DNA from: JBHENC01 sp051000345
GTDB lineage: Bacteria > Acidobacteriota > Blastocatellia > Pyrinomonadales > Pyrinomonadaceae
Direction: 5' to 3'
Length of the DNA stretch: 62,501 bases
Assembly (NCBI GenBank): GCA_051000345.1
Contig: JBPCOJ010000121.1
Location: 1 to 62,501 of the forward strand
Numbering within the stretch: position 1 is the stretch's first letter; the number at the start of each line of letters is the position of its first letter. The position numbers and the translations under genes were made by a program. Positions 9,193 through 18,837 of the stretch are shown piece after piece. The notes beneath the pieces are model-generated. The model did not search any database. It worked only from the letters and a program-made list of their open reading frames with translations, and was not told the DNA's origin.

Positions 9193-10839
9193 TCAGCGTG
9201 CCGCCGCGCCGCTTGGCCTGACTGCGCTTACCGATTCCAATGATTCTTTCGCTTCATCCCTGAACGCACGTAAGTCCGCCGCGTGCTTCTGCGTCGTTGA
9301 CCACGCCGCGCCGCGCGACACGCTCCACGCGCGATAATCAATCTGCAAAGGCTTCGACCAACGCTCCAGAACATACGCCGCGACAATGCGCGCATCCGCT
9401 GTCTTCATAGAGGGCAAAGATTCAATCAGCACGGGCACGGCGTCCGCGCTTAACGAAGTCGCGTAGCCTGTATCGAGTTTTTGATTCACCCGCGCGGCGT
9501 GCGATACATTCGCGCGCACAATGAACGCATCGGGATTGAACAAGTGCAGCGCGGCGACGACAAAGAAGCACGCGATGAGCGCGCCAAACGCAAACCTTTC
9601 GCGGCGTCCGCGCAGCACCGTCCACGCGAACCAGACAAAGACCAGCGCCAGCCAGCCCATGAAGGCCATCGTGTAAACTCGCAATTCCGTCAGCCCGTAC
9701 TCCTGCTGGTAAAGTCGCATACGCACTATTGCCGAAGCCATAATCACAAACAGCAGCGCGAGCAATATTCCCGCGAGAGAGCGAAAAATCCGTTCGTGCG
9801 CGGCCTTTTCTTTGCGCAGTAGATAATGTGCGATGAGCAGAAGCGGCAACACGAGCGCAGCCACCGTTACCAACTCAAAAAAACCGCGCCGAGCATATTC
9901 CGCATACGTCATGCCCATAGAGATTTGCACCATGGACGCGCCGCCGAAGAAATAGCGAAACTGCACGATGACGAAACAAAAAAAGAGTGCGGCGAGCAAG
10001 CCGAGGCCGATGCCCAATTCTACGATTCCCAGAGACACCGCTTGCAGACGCGACAACGCATCGTTATTCGCAACCTTCGCTTTATCGCTCGCTGTTTCGT
10101 TGATCCCAATTGTTATAATCGAAGCGACAGGCACAACGCTTCCCGTCGACGCATTCTTTGCGCTCTCATTTGTGCTTTCGTTTTTCAGCAATGCGCCGCG
10201 CAAAAATCCGCAGACCAGCCACGCGCAGGCGAGCGTGACAAAGATATGCAGAAACGTCTCCGGCAGATCAATCTGGAAGACGTTGTTGATGATCCGCGCA
10301 AAGACAGCGTCTGCGGCCATCAACAATCCACCGAAAACAAACAACAGTGGAACGGCGATAATGAGGCCGCGCCCGATTGCCGCCGCGTTCCCCGACCAAC
10401 CACCGCGCGGCACGTCTTTCCAACACACATCGCTCCGCAATAAAGGCCACGCGCCGAACGCCGCATTGAACATTGCCGCGAATATTTCCCGCACGTACTC
10501 TGTCACGCCCGCGACGACTATTCGTCCAGACCGCGTGCGTCCCGCCGCCAGCGCTAACGCTAAGACAAGCGCCAACCCGTCAAGCCCTTTCAGAACAGGC
10601 GAGTCGCGCCATGCGAAAACCGCCGCGGACAAAACCACAGGCAATAAAAGCTTGGCGCCTTCTCCCTTTAACTCCACGCCGCGCCAACGCACCAGTACCG
10701 CTGCCGCTAATACAAGCACCACAATCCACAACAAAATATTCAAGCCCCACGGCGTCACTCGCAACAGTGCATCGCCGAGCATACCCAACACAAGCGCCGC
10801 ATCTATCACCCCAAGTCCAAGCTTGCTTTTCTCGTTCAT
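9193..10839 (-). CDS. DUF4173/DUF4153-type polytopic membrane protein
   Basis: 548 residues with around a dozen hydrophobic segments. The region with FGGLLMAADAVFARIINNVF in the first third and the GMTYAEYARRGFFELVTVA segment in the middle are hallmarks of the DUF4153/DUF4173 membrane families, whose function is unknown. The C-terminal about 100 residues are soluble, with a run of helices that may be HEAT-like. It lies downstream of a membrane protein and a winged-helix regulator on the same strand, with about 105 bases to the regulator stop, so the three probably belong to one unit. Confidence 0.75.
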   Translation of the reverse strand: MNEKSKLGLGVIDAALVLGMLGDALLRVTPWGLNILLWIVVLVLAAAVLVRWRGVELKGEGAKLLLPVVLSAAVFAWRDSPVLKGLDGLALVLALALAAGRTRSGRIVVAGVTEYVREIFAAMFNAAFGAWPLLRSDVCWKDVPRGGWSGNAAAIGRGLIIAVPLLFVFGGLLMAADAVFARIINNVFQIDLPETFLHIFVTLACAWLVCGFLRGALLKNESTNESAKNASTGSVVPVASIITIGINETASDKAKVANNDALSRLQAVSLGIVELGIGLGLLAALFFCFVIVQFRYFFGGASMVQISMGMTYAEYARRGFFELVTVAALVLPLLLIAHYLLRKEKAAHERIFRSLAGILLALLFVIMASAIVRMRLYQQEYGLTELRVYTMAFMGWLALVFVWFAWTVLRGRRERFAFGALIACFFVVAALHLFNPDAFIVRANVSHAARVNQKLDTGYATSLSADAVPVLIESLPSMKTADARIVAAYVLERWSKPLQIDYRAWSVSRGAAWSTTQKHAADLRAFRDEAKESLESVSAVRPSGAAAR

Positions 10840-10945
10840 CCTCTTCCTCTTTCCAGCTTCTTCAACTTTTATTTACGGCTTCCTCTTACTGTGTCGCAAA
10901 CTACTTTGACTTACAAAGCACAGTGGCATAAAAAAAAGCGATGCG

Positions 10946-11389
10946 TTACCGGTTACGCGTCGCCCGTATCAAGGCTTCCATGTGATTGAGATAGCGTTCG
11001 AGAGCGCGGCGTCCGGCGCTCGTCAGGCGATACTCCGTCTTCGGTTGTCGTCCCTCGAAAAACTTGGCGCAGGCGATGTATTCGGCTTCCTCTAGTTTGC
11101 GCGCGTGGACGCTTAAATTGCCGTCCGTCGTTTTCATCAATTTTTTCAAATCGTTGAAGCTCAAAGACTCGTTGACGGCGAGCGCGCTAACGATGCCGAG
11201 ACGCATACGTTCGTGTATCAAGCGATCTAGCTGCTGCGGCGTGACGCTTTCGGCTGCCGCGCGCGTCGGGCGAATTGTTTCCGCAACTGCCTTTGCAATT
11301 GTTTTGCTGCTGCCGCGCGATTCACGATGCTCCTCGCGCTCTTTCGCGTGCTCGTTTTTACGCAGCGCCGCGCCGCTTTGTTTAGCCAC
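10946..11389 (-). CDS. Winged-helix transcriptional regulator (HTH_34 type)
   Basis: About 147 residues from a GTG at 11389 preceded by AAGGAG. The start lies inside the end of the upstream membrane-protein gene, so the two are translationally coupled. The first 50 residues are charged and probably disordered. The rest is a compact winged helix of the HTH_34 type (LGIVSALAVNESLSFNDLKK, then TDGNLSVHARKLEEAEYI as recognition helix, and a wing ending in TEYRLTSAGRRALE). Regulators of this class usually control their own operon with the neighbouring membrane protein; no operator is obvious. Confidence 0.85.
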   Translation of the reverse strand: MAKQSGAALRKNEHAKEREEHRESRGSSKTIAKAVAETIRPTRAAAESVTPQQLDRLIHERMRLGIVSALAVNESLSFNDLKKLMKTTDGNLSVHARKLEEAEYIACAKFFEGRQPKTEYRLTSAGRRALERYLNHMEALIRATRNR

Positions 11390-12002
11390 CGTGTCTCCTT
11401 GCAATGACGAAACCGAAAATAAGATGCAGCCCGCCGAAGCCGAGCGCCATAAACAAATTCCCCCAAGCAGGCGGGCAAAACAACCCGACTGCGCCGAGCA
11501 GCATAAAACACACGCCCATCAAGGGAACGATGCCCACCGAAAACGCGCCGCCCGCCACGACGCTTGTGCCGTAAAGCAAAAGCCACGCGCCCGGCAAAAG
11601 TTCCGCCAGACCTTTGCGATAAAGCGCGACTGTCAAAAGCGCGCCGACGAACATCGGCGGCGAGAAACTAAGCGCAAACTTTCTTCCGGGGCCGGAGAGA
11701 ACGCCCGCGCTGCCGCCTCTTCGCGCCTTGCGCTTCATCGTCCATGCGGCGATTGCAAACGCAACTAAACCTTCGACGAACCACGTCGCCAGCCATGCTC
11801 TCGACTGCGCGCTCAGGCGTGTGGAAACGAGCGCGGCGACGAGAGCGGTTGCGCCCATCAGCATTCCGCCGTAGCCCGGCACAGCCGTAAAGCGCGAAGC
11901 GCCCTCCATCGTTTCGCGTATAAAGCGCAGATTATCTTCGGCGCGCTCGTGCAAAGCGACAGGCGGCGAAGCAGCAGTCGATAGCGGGCGGACGACGCTC
12001 AT
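11382..12002 (-). CDS. Conserved membrane protein paired with winged-helix regulator
   Basis: 206 residues. The N-terminal 40 residues are soluble (HERAEDNLRFIRETME), followed by about five hydrophobic segments. The same pattern of a short amphipathic start then MEGASRFTAVPGYGGMLMG occurs in acidobacterial membrane proteins encoded next to HTH_34 regulators, but I know of no assigned function. Its stop codon overlaps the start of the downstream regulator gene by 8 bases. Likely first gene of a three-gene operon with the DUF4173-like protein. Confidence 0.65.
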   Translation of the reverse strand: MSVVRPLSTAASPPVALHERAEDNLRFIRETMEGASRFTAVPGYGGMLMGATALVAALVSTRLSAQSRAWLATWFVEGLVAFAIAAWTMKRKARRGGSAGVLSGPGRKFALSFSPPMFVGALLTVALYRKGLAELLPGAWLLLYGTSVVAGGAFSVGIVPLMGVCFMLLGAVGLFCPPAWGNLFMALGFGGLHLIFGFVIARRHGG

Positions 12003-12207
12003 TTTGTGTATGCGTAAAGATTCTTCAAGCTAATTAACAATCGGTTCACAGCGCGAAGATACGCCGCAAATCCGATTACTGTCAAGTGCTTTGCGAAACA
12101 AAGACAGTCAGGCTAATATTTCTCCCGAAGATTCGGATAGTGAATTGTGTAATCAGCGACCAAGCCAAAACGAAAAACCGGGATATACGTTGCACACGAA
12201 AAAAGAT

Positions 12208-12235
12208 GCGCGGTTCATGTTCACATGAACCGCGC
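12208..12235 (-). terminator. Rho-independent terminator of the FAD-Rieske gene
   Basis: A perfect 12-bp stem (GCGCGGTTCATG) with a 4-base loop, followed on the minus strand by ATCTTTTTT. It sits about 50 bases past the stop codon of the FAD-Rieske oxidoreductase. The rest of the 12003-12286 gap shows nothing else I can name. Confidence 0.85.
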
Positions 12236-12286
12236 AAAATAACCCGCACTGTGCTCGTTCTATCGAGCATCTTTTGAATGCGCCTT

Positions 12287-13846
12287 TCAGCCTTCGCCCG
12301 CTCGCGCGAGATCGCTGATCGCGGGGCCTTGTATGACTTTACCCTCCGTATCGAAGCGCGAGCCGTGACACGGGCAATCCCAAGTCTTCTCCGAATTGTT
12401 CCAATTGACGACGCAGCCGAGATGCGTGCAGACTGCAGAACATTCAAAGAGCTTTCCGGCGTCGTTTCTGTAAGCGGCAACTTTTTTGAGTCCGCGTTGC
12501 ACCAAAGCGCCCTCGCCCGGTTTGATTTCGTCCGTCGAATCCACTTCGCCCGCCGCAGCCCAATCCGTATATTGCTCCGCGACGTTGGCGTTCTCCTTGG
12601 CGAATTCGCCGAGCGCGCCGATTTTGAGGCGCGACGGATTGTAAAGTTTTGTCCAAGGATTTTCATGTCCGGTAATTAAATCCGTGAGCAGGATTCCGGC
12701 GATTGTGCCGTGCGTCATGCCCATCCCGGAATCGCCTGTTGCGATGTAAACATTTTCTTTGTCGCCCGGATTTTTCCCTATGTAACCAAGCCCGTCCACA
12801 GTCTCGAAGACTTGCCCAGACCAGCGATAATCTATGCTCTCGATCATCGGAAAACGCTCGCGCGCCCATGCTTCGAGGCGTTTGTAACGCTCGTCCATGT
12901 CAAACGCCTGTCCCGTTTTGTGATCCTCGCCGCCGACAATCAACACATCATGCGAAGCATTGCTTCCCGCCGCGTCCTTCACGGTTTGCAAGCGAACGTA
13001 GTGGTACGGATCGGGCGTGTCCCAGTACAGCGCCTTCGTGACGGAGTTTGCAGGCACGCGCGCGCCGATAGCATAGGTTCTGTACGGAGCTTGCTTTGTG
13101 TGAATGGCAAAGACGTCGTTGACCGGCGTGTTCGTCGCAACGACAACCGCATCTGCCGTAACGGTGTGACCGCTTTTCGTGGTGACTTGCGCAGTCTTAT
13201 CGTTGTCGCCGCCTTCGATTTTATCCGCGTGTGTTCCTGTGAAAATGCGCCCGCCGTTTTTTTCAATGGCGCGCGCAAGGCCGCTCAAATATTTCAGCAC
13301 ATGAAACTGTCCCTGATGCGGAAAGCGCAAGGCGTGGCCTGTGTCGAAGGACGAAAGCGGCGCGCGATCTACCATTTCAATGCCGACGACGCCCGCGCGT
13401 TTTGCTGCTTCCAGCTCTTTTTTCAGTTCGTCGATAGATTCGCCGGGCGGCGCAAACAAAAATCCGTCGAGGCGGCTGAAATCGCAAGCTATATTTTCGC
13501 TTTTAATGATCTCTTCGATTTTATCAATTGCTCCGGCGTGGCTTTCGTAGGCGAGACGCGCGCCCGCTTCGCCGTGCAAGCGTTCCATCTCGTAAAAGCG
13601 ATCATCAATCGCGCTCGCAAGATGAGCGGTGGTGCGATTAGTGTTGCCGTCGCCGATTGTTTTATCGTCGAGCACGATAACTTTCTTGCCCTTTTGCGCG
13701 AGCAAGTAAGCAGTCGTTAATCCGGCGATGCCTGCACCGACGATGACGACATCCGCGCGCAGATTTTCATCGAGCGCGTTGCCCGCGTGCGCGGCGTCGG
13801 CGGTCTCCATCCAGATTGAAGTGGTAGCTCCAGAAGCGCTTTTCAT
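12287..13846 (-). CDS. FAD-dependent oxidoreductase fused to a Rieske [2Fe-2S] domain
   Basis: About 519 residues from the ATG at 13846, preceded by GAGGAA. The N-terminal part is a DAO-type FAD amine/glycine oxidase fold, with the dinucleotide motif VVIVGAGIAGLTTAYLLA near residue 33 and a conserved GMGMTHGTIAG close to the end of the flavin domain. The last about 100 residues are a Rieske domain with ligands in CTHLGC and CPCHGS. Proteins of this fusion occur in many bacteria; the substrate is not known. It is followed by a strong terminator and lies downstream of a stress-type cluster on the same strand. Confidence 0.9.
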   Translation of the reverse strand: MKSASGATTSIWMETADAAHAGNALDENLRADVVIVGAGIAGLTTAYLLAQKGKKVIVLDDKTIGDGNTNRTTAHLASAIDDRFYEMERLHGEAGARLAYESHAGAIDKIEEIIKSENIACDFSRLDGFLFAPPGESIDELKKELEAAKRAGVVGIEMVDRAPLSSFDTGHALRFPHQGQFHVLKYLSGLARAIEKNGGRIFTGTHADKIEGGDNDKTAQVTTKSGHTVTADAVVVATNTPVNDVFAIHTKQAPYRTYAIGARVPANSVTKALYWDTPDPYHYVRLQTVKDAAGSNASHDVLIVGGEDHKTGQAFDMDERYKRLEAWARERFPMIESIDYRWSGQVFETVDGLGYIGKNPGDKENVYIATGDSGMGMTHGTIAGILLTDLITGHENPWTKLYNPSRLKIGALGEFAKENANVAEQYTDWAAAGEVDSTDEIKPGEGALVQRGLKKVAAYRNDAGKLFECSAVCTHLGCVVNWNNSEKTWDCPCHGSRFDTEGKVIQGPAISDLARAGEG

Positions 13847-13899
13847 AAAAAATTGTTCCTCGCTTGTTCGTTGGAAAGGCAAAGTTATTTGAGAGAGAA

Positions 13900-13936
13900 A
13901 AAGGCCGCGTGCCGATCAAGCGGGCAAGCGGCCTTT
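13900..13936 (-). terminator. Terminator of the small hydrophilic protein gene
   Basis: A 14-bp stem with one mismatch (AAAGGCCGC and its complement form the base) and a GC-rich loop, followed on the minus strand by a T-rich stretch (CCTTTTTCTC). It lies about 90 bases after the stop of the small gene ending at 14026 and before the FAD-Rieske gene, which therefore probably has its own promoter. Confidence 0.7.
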
Positions 13937-14025
13937 CCATACATTGCGGCGCACAAAGGTTCGTGCGTTGTGCTTTACGCAAAAGAGCGCGGCGAAGGAA
14001 AGCGGCGGAGAATAGCTTGTGCCGC

Positions 14026-14223
14026 TTACAGTTTTCCCTCACGCTCTTTTTCGCGCAAGTCTTCATCGACAGTTTCTTCGTCGCCTTCTGCGGAGCCGGG
14101 CGTGCGTCCCGGATCGCCGCTCTGCGGTTCGTCGTTCGGTGAATTCGATGAAGCGGAAGAAAAGCTTTTGCCGCTCTCGCTTCCGCCCGACGTTTTCGCG
14201 TTTTCTTTTTGTTCGTCAGCCAT
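14026..14223 (-). CDS. Small, highly charged, probably disordered protein
   Basis: 65 residues from the ATG at 14223, with AGAGGAT upstream. Nearly the whole protein is Ser/Glu/Asp/Gly/Lys with no hydrophobic core (for example GDPGRTPGSAEGDEETVDED). It ends 20 bases downstream of the alcohol dehydrogenase stop and is read in the same direction. Hydrophilins of this kind often accompany desiccation or oxidative-stress genes, which fits its neighbours; that is inference only. Confidence 0.6.
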   Translation of the reverse strand: MADEQKENAKTSGGSESGKSFSSASSNSPNDEPQSGDPGRTPGSAEGDEETVDEDLREKEREGKL

Positions 14224-14243
14224 CCGTTTATCCTCTGAAAGTT

Positions 14244-15410
14244 TTACGGTTTGAGCACGACCTTGATGCAATTGTCTTGCTTGTGCTTGAAGGTTTCGTA
14301 GGCAGCGGGCGCATCTTCCAGTTTCACGCGATGCGTAATGACAAACGACGGATCAATTTCGTTCTTCTGAATGCGTTCGAGCAGCGGGCGCAAGTATCTC
14401 TGAACATGCGTTTGTCCCATCTTGATGGTCAAGCCTTTGTTCATCGCCGCGCCGAACGGCATCTTGTCTAAGAAGCCGCCATAGACGCCCGGAACGGAAA
14501 CCGTGCCGCCTTTGCGACAAGCGTGTATGGCTTGACGCAGAACGTGCGGGCGATCCGTTGCGAGATAAAGCGCAGCCTTGACGCGATCAAGAATTGCATC
14601 GGGGCTTGTGCCGTGCGCTTCCTGGCCGACAGCGTCCATGCAGGAATCCGGGCCGCGTCCGCCCGTCATATCCTTCAACTTGTCGAAGATGTCTTCATCG
14701 CTGAAGTCGAGCGTTTCCGCGCCGCCCGCTTCCGCCATGCGCATACGCTCCGGCACTTCGTCAATCGCAATCACGCGCTCTGCGCCGAGCAGAAACGCGC
14801 TTCTAATCGCAAACTGTCCGACGGGGCCGCAGCCCCAGATAGCAACAGTGTCGCCCTTTTCAATCTGGCAATTTTCCGCCGCCATGTAACCCGTCGGAAA
14901 AATATCTGTGAGGAACACAACTTTTTCGTCGGGCAATTCGTCGGGAATCTTCAAACAGCCGACATCCGCGAAAGGCACGCGCGCATACTCTGCTTGCCCG
15001 CCCGCGTAGCCGCCGAGCATGTGCGAAAAGCCGAAGAGACCGGAAGGCGAATAGCCGTACATTTTCGCCGCCACCGAAGCGTTCGGGTTCGTGTTGTCGC
15101 ACAAAGACCACAACTGCTTTTTGCAAAAGAAACAATTACCGCACGCGATGGTGAAAGGCACAACGACGCGGTCGCCCTTCTTGATGTTCTTCACCGCGCT
15201 GCCCGTCTCGACGACTTCGCCCATAAATTCGTGGCCGAGAATATCGCCCTGCTCCATCGTCGGAATGTAGCCGTCGTAAAGATGCAGATCGGAGCCGCAG
15301 ATGCACGTCGTCGTAATCTTGATAACGGCGTCGCTCGGATTGATTATCTTCGGGTCGGGTACGCTTTCTACCCGCACATCGTTTTTACCGTACCAGCATA
15401 AAGCTTTCAT
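14244..15410 (-). CDS. Zinc-dependent alcohol dehydrogenase (formaldehyde dehydrogenase-like)
   Basis: 388 residues, MDR superfamily. The catalytic zinc site is seen in CICGSDLHLYDG and GHEFMGEVVETGS; the structural zinc cysteines are in CGNCFFCKKQLWSLC. The NAD-binding motif is WGCGPVGQFAIRSAFLLGA. The sequence is of the long type related to glutathione-independent formaldehyde dehydrogenases. Substrate is unknown. It sits between the DUF2892-SRPBCC gene and the small hydrophilic gene, all on the minus strand, an arrangement I associate with general stress loci. Confidence 0.92.
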   Translation of the reverse strand: MKALCWYGKNDVRVESVPDPKIINPSDAVIKITTTCICGSDLHLYDGYIPTMEQGDILGHEFMGEVVETGSAVKNIKKGDRVVVPFTIACGNCFFCKKQLWSLCDNTNPNASVAAKMYGYSPSGLFGFSHMLGGYAGGQAEYARVPFADVGCLKIPDELPDEKVVFLTDIFPTGYMAAENCQIEKGDTVAIWGCGPVGQFAIRSAFLLGAERVIAIDEVPERMRMAEAGGAETLDFSDEDIFDKLKDMTGGRGPDSCMDAVGQEAHGTSPDAILDRVKAALYLATDRPHVLRQAIHACRKGGTVSVPGVYGGFLDKMPFGAAMNKGLTIKMGQTHVQRYLRPLLERIQKNEIDPSFVITHRVKLEDAPAAYETFKHKQDNCIKVVLKP

Positions 15411-15543
15411 GTTCGTTTTCCCTTGCCTTGAGTTAAGCGTCGAAAATAGAAACGCGGCTGCGCTTCAAATTGTTTATGTGAAGGCAACCGCGCGTCTTAA
15501 TGCAACGATGTTTCCGGTTCAGTCACATGCGTGTCAAGTATGT

Positions 15544-16380
15544 TTACTTGCCGGACGCCGCGCTGCTGCTGCTCCGCGCGGAAGACTGACCTTCAGTTGT
15601 CGGGATTTCGCCCGTCTCCATTAATTGTTTGAGGTGGCGCAAATCGTCTTCGACTTGATGCGAAGGCTCTTCACCGAAAAGCTTGGCGATGGTTGCGCCG
15701 ACGATGCCGCCCGGCGGATCGTATTTCAGCGAAACTTTGACTTCCGTGCCGCGCCCGCCCGCTGCTTCCTTAAAATGAACTGAACCGGCGTTGTCCACGT
15801 CCGCATTTTCGAGCGAACGCCACGCGATCATTTCATTCGGCTTGTCGTTGATAACTTCCGCGTCCCATTCGACGGTCGTGCCTGCCGGAGCCTTCGCCAC
15901 CCAGTGCGAGCGTAGCCCGCCCGCGCCCGTGTTCGTCACCGATTCGAGATGATCCATAATGCGCGGCAGATTCTCGAAGTTGCGCCAGAACGTATAAAGC
16001 TCTGCGGGCGACTTGTTGATCGTAATGCTTTTTTCAACCTTGATGCCGCTGTTGCCGGAAACGCTCACGCGGCGATTTTTGCCGCTCATGTTGTCCGCCG
16101 TATTGACGCCCGCCGCTTCGTACACGTCGCAGTGTCCCGTCGCGCCGCGATAAACGAGAGCGCCGCCGACGAGCGCGAGCACAAGGCCGCCGATTGAGCC
16201 GCGCGTCAAACCGTAAAGCGCGAGCGCGCCGCCGCCGACGGCAGACGCAATGCGTTCGGTCTCGCCGACGTTAATGTTTTTTCCGCCCTGTTCAGATTGC
16301 GCGCCCGTGATGTCGCTTTGCAGGCGCAAAGGGCGAATTTGTGTGTTGTGATTTACAAGTGGTGCTTCTCTCGATGCCAT
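15544..16380 (-). CDS. DUF2892 plus SRPBCC (polyketide cyclase-like) protein
   Basis: 278 residues. Residues about 35-85 (GETERIASAVGGGALALYGL then YRGATGHCDVYEAAG) are a DUF2892 two-helix membrane module. Residues about 110-255 form a START/SRPBCC fold (KVEKSITINKSPAELYTFWR, FENLPRIMDHLESV) that holds small hydrophobic ligands. A Ser/Ala-rich tail follows. Such fusions are frequent beside Zn alcohol dehydrogenases in stress clusters, as here; the ligand is not known. It stands 133 bases upstream of the dehydrogenase gene. Confidence 0.9.
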   Translation of the reverse strand: MASREAPLVNHNTQIRPLRLQSDITGAQSEQGGKNINVGETERIASAVGGGALALYGLTRGSIGGLVLALVGGALVYRGATGHCDVYEAAGVNTADNMSGKNRRVSVSGNSGIKVEKSITINKSPAELYTFWRNFENLPRIMDHLESVTNTGAGGLRSHWVAKAPAGTTVEWDAEVINDKPNEMIAWRSLENADVDNAGSVHFKEAAGGRGTEVKVSLKYDPPGGIVGATIAKLFGEEPSHQVEDDLRHLKQLMETGEIPTTEGQSSARSSSSAASGK

Positions 16381-16510
16381 GATGATATGTCCCCTCTATT
16401 GAAAGCCTTGCGCAGTTTCAGGACACACAAACACATTGAAGTGCTCATGTTGTCCGAAAACGGCGCGTTGTGTTGATGTTCGGCGAGAGATTAATCAATC
16501 GCCGTGCCGC

Positions 16511-16815
16511 TTACTTTTGCAGATGTTCGCGGAAGAAATCGAGCGCGCGACGCCACGCATCCTGCGCCGCCCGTGCGTCGTAAACTTCCTTGCGCGTGTC
16601 GTTAGAGAAGGCGTAATCCAATTATCTCGCTTGCCCGCGATGAAAAGCGTTGGCACGTTCAACTTTGCGAGCACGCTTTCATACGGCAACGCGACGACGG
16701 CAGATGATTCGCCATGCGGCGCTCCGAGCTTAGTCATTTCCGTCTTCATTCGAGCGACACGTATCCCTGAAACCGAAGAAATTTTGATTGATATTGTTTC
16801 GTTTTTGTGTGTCAC
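16511..16815 (-). pseudogene. Dienelactone hydrolase-family remnant
   Basis: One frame reads LPYESVLAKLNVPTLFIAGK, the strand around the catalytic Asp region of dienelactone hydrolases. The shifted frame just downstream reads DYAFSNDTRKEVYDAR and then AWRRALDFFREHLQK before a stop at 16511, which is the canonical C-terminal helix of the family. The two parts are joined out of frame, and the roughly 20 residues that should separate them are missing; most of the N-terminal half is also absent. So this is a decayed alpha/beta hydrolase gene. It lies in an otherwise empty gap between two unrelated genes. Confidence 0.6.
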
Positions 16816-16985
16816 GGATTATATGCCATTCGCGTCCGCTTCCAAACATGCGGCGCGCGATTCACAAAACAGTGAAAGCATCTTTAATATGAAACACGCA
16901 CTTAAATGCACTGCACGAACGAACACGAACAGTGCTATAACAAACACGTCCAGACAATTTCATCCATCCGGGAAACCCGAAAAAT

Positions 16986-18788
16986 ATGCGCACACGAACA
17001 AGACTTTTCATTTCGCTCACAGGCTTATCGCTTCTCCTTTTACCACTTCTTTTTTCGCTCCACGCCGAAGCGCAAAGAACATCGCGTGCTTCGTCACGCC
17101 AGCGTGTCAGCCTGCTGCTCGTGGGCGGAAAAATCTTTACCGCCGACGCGCAAGGAACCATCGCGCAAGCCATTGCAATCAACGATGAGCGCATTGTCGC
17201 CGTCGGCACGAGCGACGAAATCAAACGGCGTTACACGGGCGCGCGCACCATCGACCTCGCTGGCAAGTTCGTCACGCCCGGCTTCAACGATGCGCACATA
17301 CATTTTCTCGGCGGCGGACTCTCCTTGCTTCAGGTTGATTTGAACGGCGCGCAAAGTCTGGACGAAGCACTGCGGCGCGTCGCAGCGAAGGCGCGCGACG
17401 TATCAGCCGGAGCATGGATAACAGGGCGCGGTTGGGATCATACTTTGTGGCGCGGTAAAAGTTTTCCGACGCGGCAGGACTTGGACAAAGCCGCGCCGCG
17501 AAACCCCGCATACTTTTACCGCGTCGATGGTCACGTCGTCTGGGCAAATTCCGCAGCGCTCGCCGCCGCACGCATCACGCGCGACACCACGAATCCTACG
17601 GGCGGCGAAATCGAACGCGATGCACAGGGCGAACCAACCGGCATCCTCAAAGAAACTGCTGCCTCGCTTCTCACAGCAATTGTTCCCGAACCGACGCACG
17701 ACGAAAAAATCGCCGCCATCGAACGCTCGCTCGCCGAAGCCAGACGCTACGGCATCACGTCCGTCACGGATATTTACCGCATCACGCCCGACGACACGCG
17801 CGGCTACGAAACAACACGGCTCTACCGTGAACTTTTGCGCCGCAATCGCTTGACCGCGCGCATTTCCGTCTGGCAAAACTTCGACAACACGCTCACGGAA
17901 TTGATACGCCAGCGCGACGAGTTCAAAACATTCCACGATGATCCGCGCCGCCTGCGCCTCGGCGCGCTCAAAGGCTATATAGACGGCTCGCTCGGCTCGC
18001 GCACCGCTGCGCTCATCGAGCCTTACACCGACGACCCGCACAACAGCGGCATTGCGCGCCACACGCCCGAAGAACTGACAAAGATGATCGTCGAACGCGA
18101 CGCCGCAGGTTTTCAAATCGCGCTTCATGCTATCGGTGACAGGGCGAATCGAATGGCGCTTGATGGATTTCAGGAGGCACTTAAAAAGAACAAGACAATT
18201 AATGATTTAGCTTCACCACGAAGCACCATATACATTCCGCAAGAAGAAGCGGCGAGAATATTTCTGCGCCATCGTATTGAGCACGCGCAAGTAGTCGCGC
18301 CGACGGACTTCGCGCGTTTCCGCGACCTCGGCGTGATCGCTTCGATGCAGCCTTCGCACGCGATTTCCGATAAGCGTTGGGCGCAGGATCGCCTGGGCGA
18401 ATACCGCGTGCAGGGCGCTTACGCATGGCACACGATGCGCGCCTTCGGCGTCCACACGCCCTTCGGCACGGATTGGCCTGTCGAGCCGATGAACCCTTAC
18501 CTCGGACTCTACGCCGCCGTTACGCGCCGCAGTCCCGACGGCTCGCCGCCCGGTGGCTGGTGGCCGCAGGAACGCATCTCCATTCAAGACGCGATTCGCT
18601 GCTACACAGCCGAATCCGCTTATGCTTCCTTTGAAGAAAAAGAGAAAGGCCGACTCCAACCCGGAATGCTCGCCGACCTAGTCGTTCACTCGCGCGATCT
18701 TCTCACCATCAAGCCGGAAGACATCCTGCGCACCGAAGCCTTAATGACCATCCTCGGCGGCAAAGTAATTTACGAACGCGCGTTGTAG
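16986..18788 (+). CDS. Exported amidohydrolase 3 family protein (YtcJ-like)
   Basis: 600 residues with a signal peptide of about 29 residues (SLLLLPLLFSLHAEA). It is a metal-dependent hydrolase of the amidohydrolase 3 family. The metal motif GFNDAHIHF is near 97, DGHVVWANSAAL is in the substrate region, a lysine-bearing GALKGYIDGSLGSRTAAL is in the centre, and ALHAIGDRANRMALDG and HRIEHAQ supply further metal ligands. The late GTDWPVEPMNP carries the catalytic Asp. Typical substrates are N-acyl or formamide compounds; none can be assigned. Export suggests action in the periplasm. Confidence 0.92.
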   Translation: MRTRTRLFISLTGLSLLLLPLLFSLHAEAQRTSRASSRQRVSLLLVGGKIFTADAQGTIAQAIAINDERIVAVGTSDEIKRRYTGARTIDLAGKFVTPGFNDAHIHFLGGGLSLLQVDLNGAQSLDEALRRVAAKARDVSAGAWITGRGWDHTLWRGKSFPTRQDLDKAAPRNPAYFYRVDGHVVWANSAALAAARITRDTTNPTGGEIERDAQGEPTGILKETAASLLTAIVPEPTHDEKIAAIERSLAEARRYGITSVTDIYRITPDDTRGYETTRLYRELLRRNRLTARISVWQNFDNTLTELIRQRDEFKTFHDDPRRLRLGALKGYIDGSLGSRTAALIEPYTDDPHNSGIARHTPEELTKMIVERDAAGFQIALHAIGDRANRMALDGFQEALKKNKTINDLASPRSTIYIPQEEAARIFLRHRIEHAQVVAPTDFARFRDLGVIASMQPSHAISDKRWAQDRLGEYRVQGAYAWHTMRAFGVHTPFGTDWPVEPMNPYLGLYAAVTRRSPDGSPPGGWWPQERISIQDAIRCYTAESAYASFEEKEKGRLQPGMLADLVVHSRDLLTIKPEDILRTEALMTILGGKVIYERAL

Positions 18789-18796
18789 AAAATATA

Positions 18797-18803
18797 GTTA
18801 GGC
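18797..18803 (+). other. Cassette boundary core site GTTAGGC
   Basis: GTTAGGC fits the integron core-site consensus GTTRRRY and lies 8 bases after the amidohydrolase stop. With the RYYYAAC site at 19318-19324 (GTCTAAC, 6 of 7 complementary) it brackets a single AT-richer gene, as in an inserted gene cassette. Confidence 0.45.
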
Positions 18804-18837
18804 ATCTAGCTTGAATAAAACGGGATACTAAACCCAA

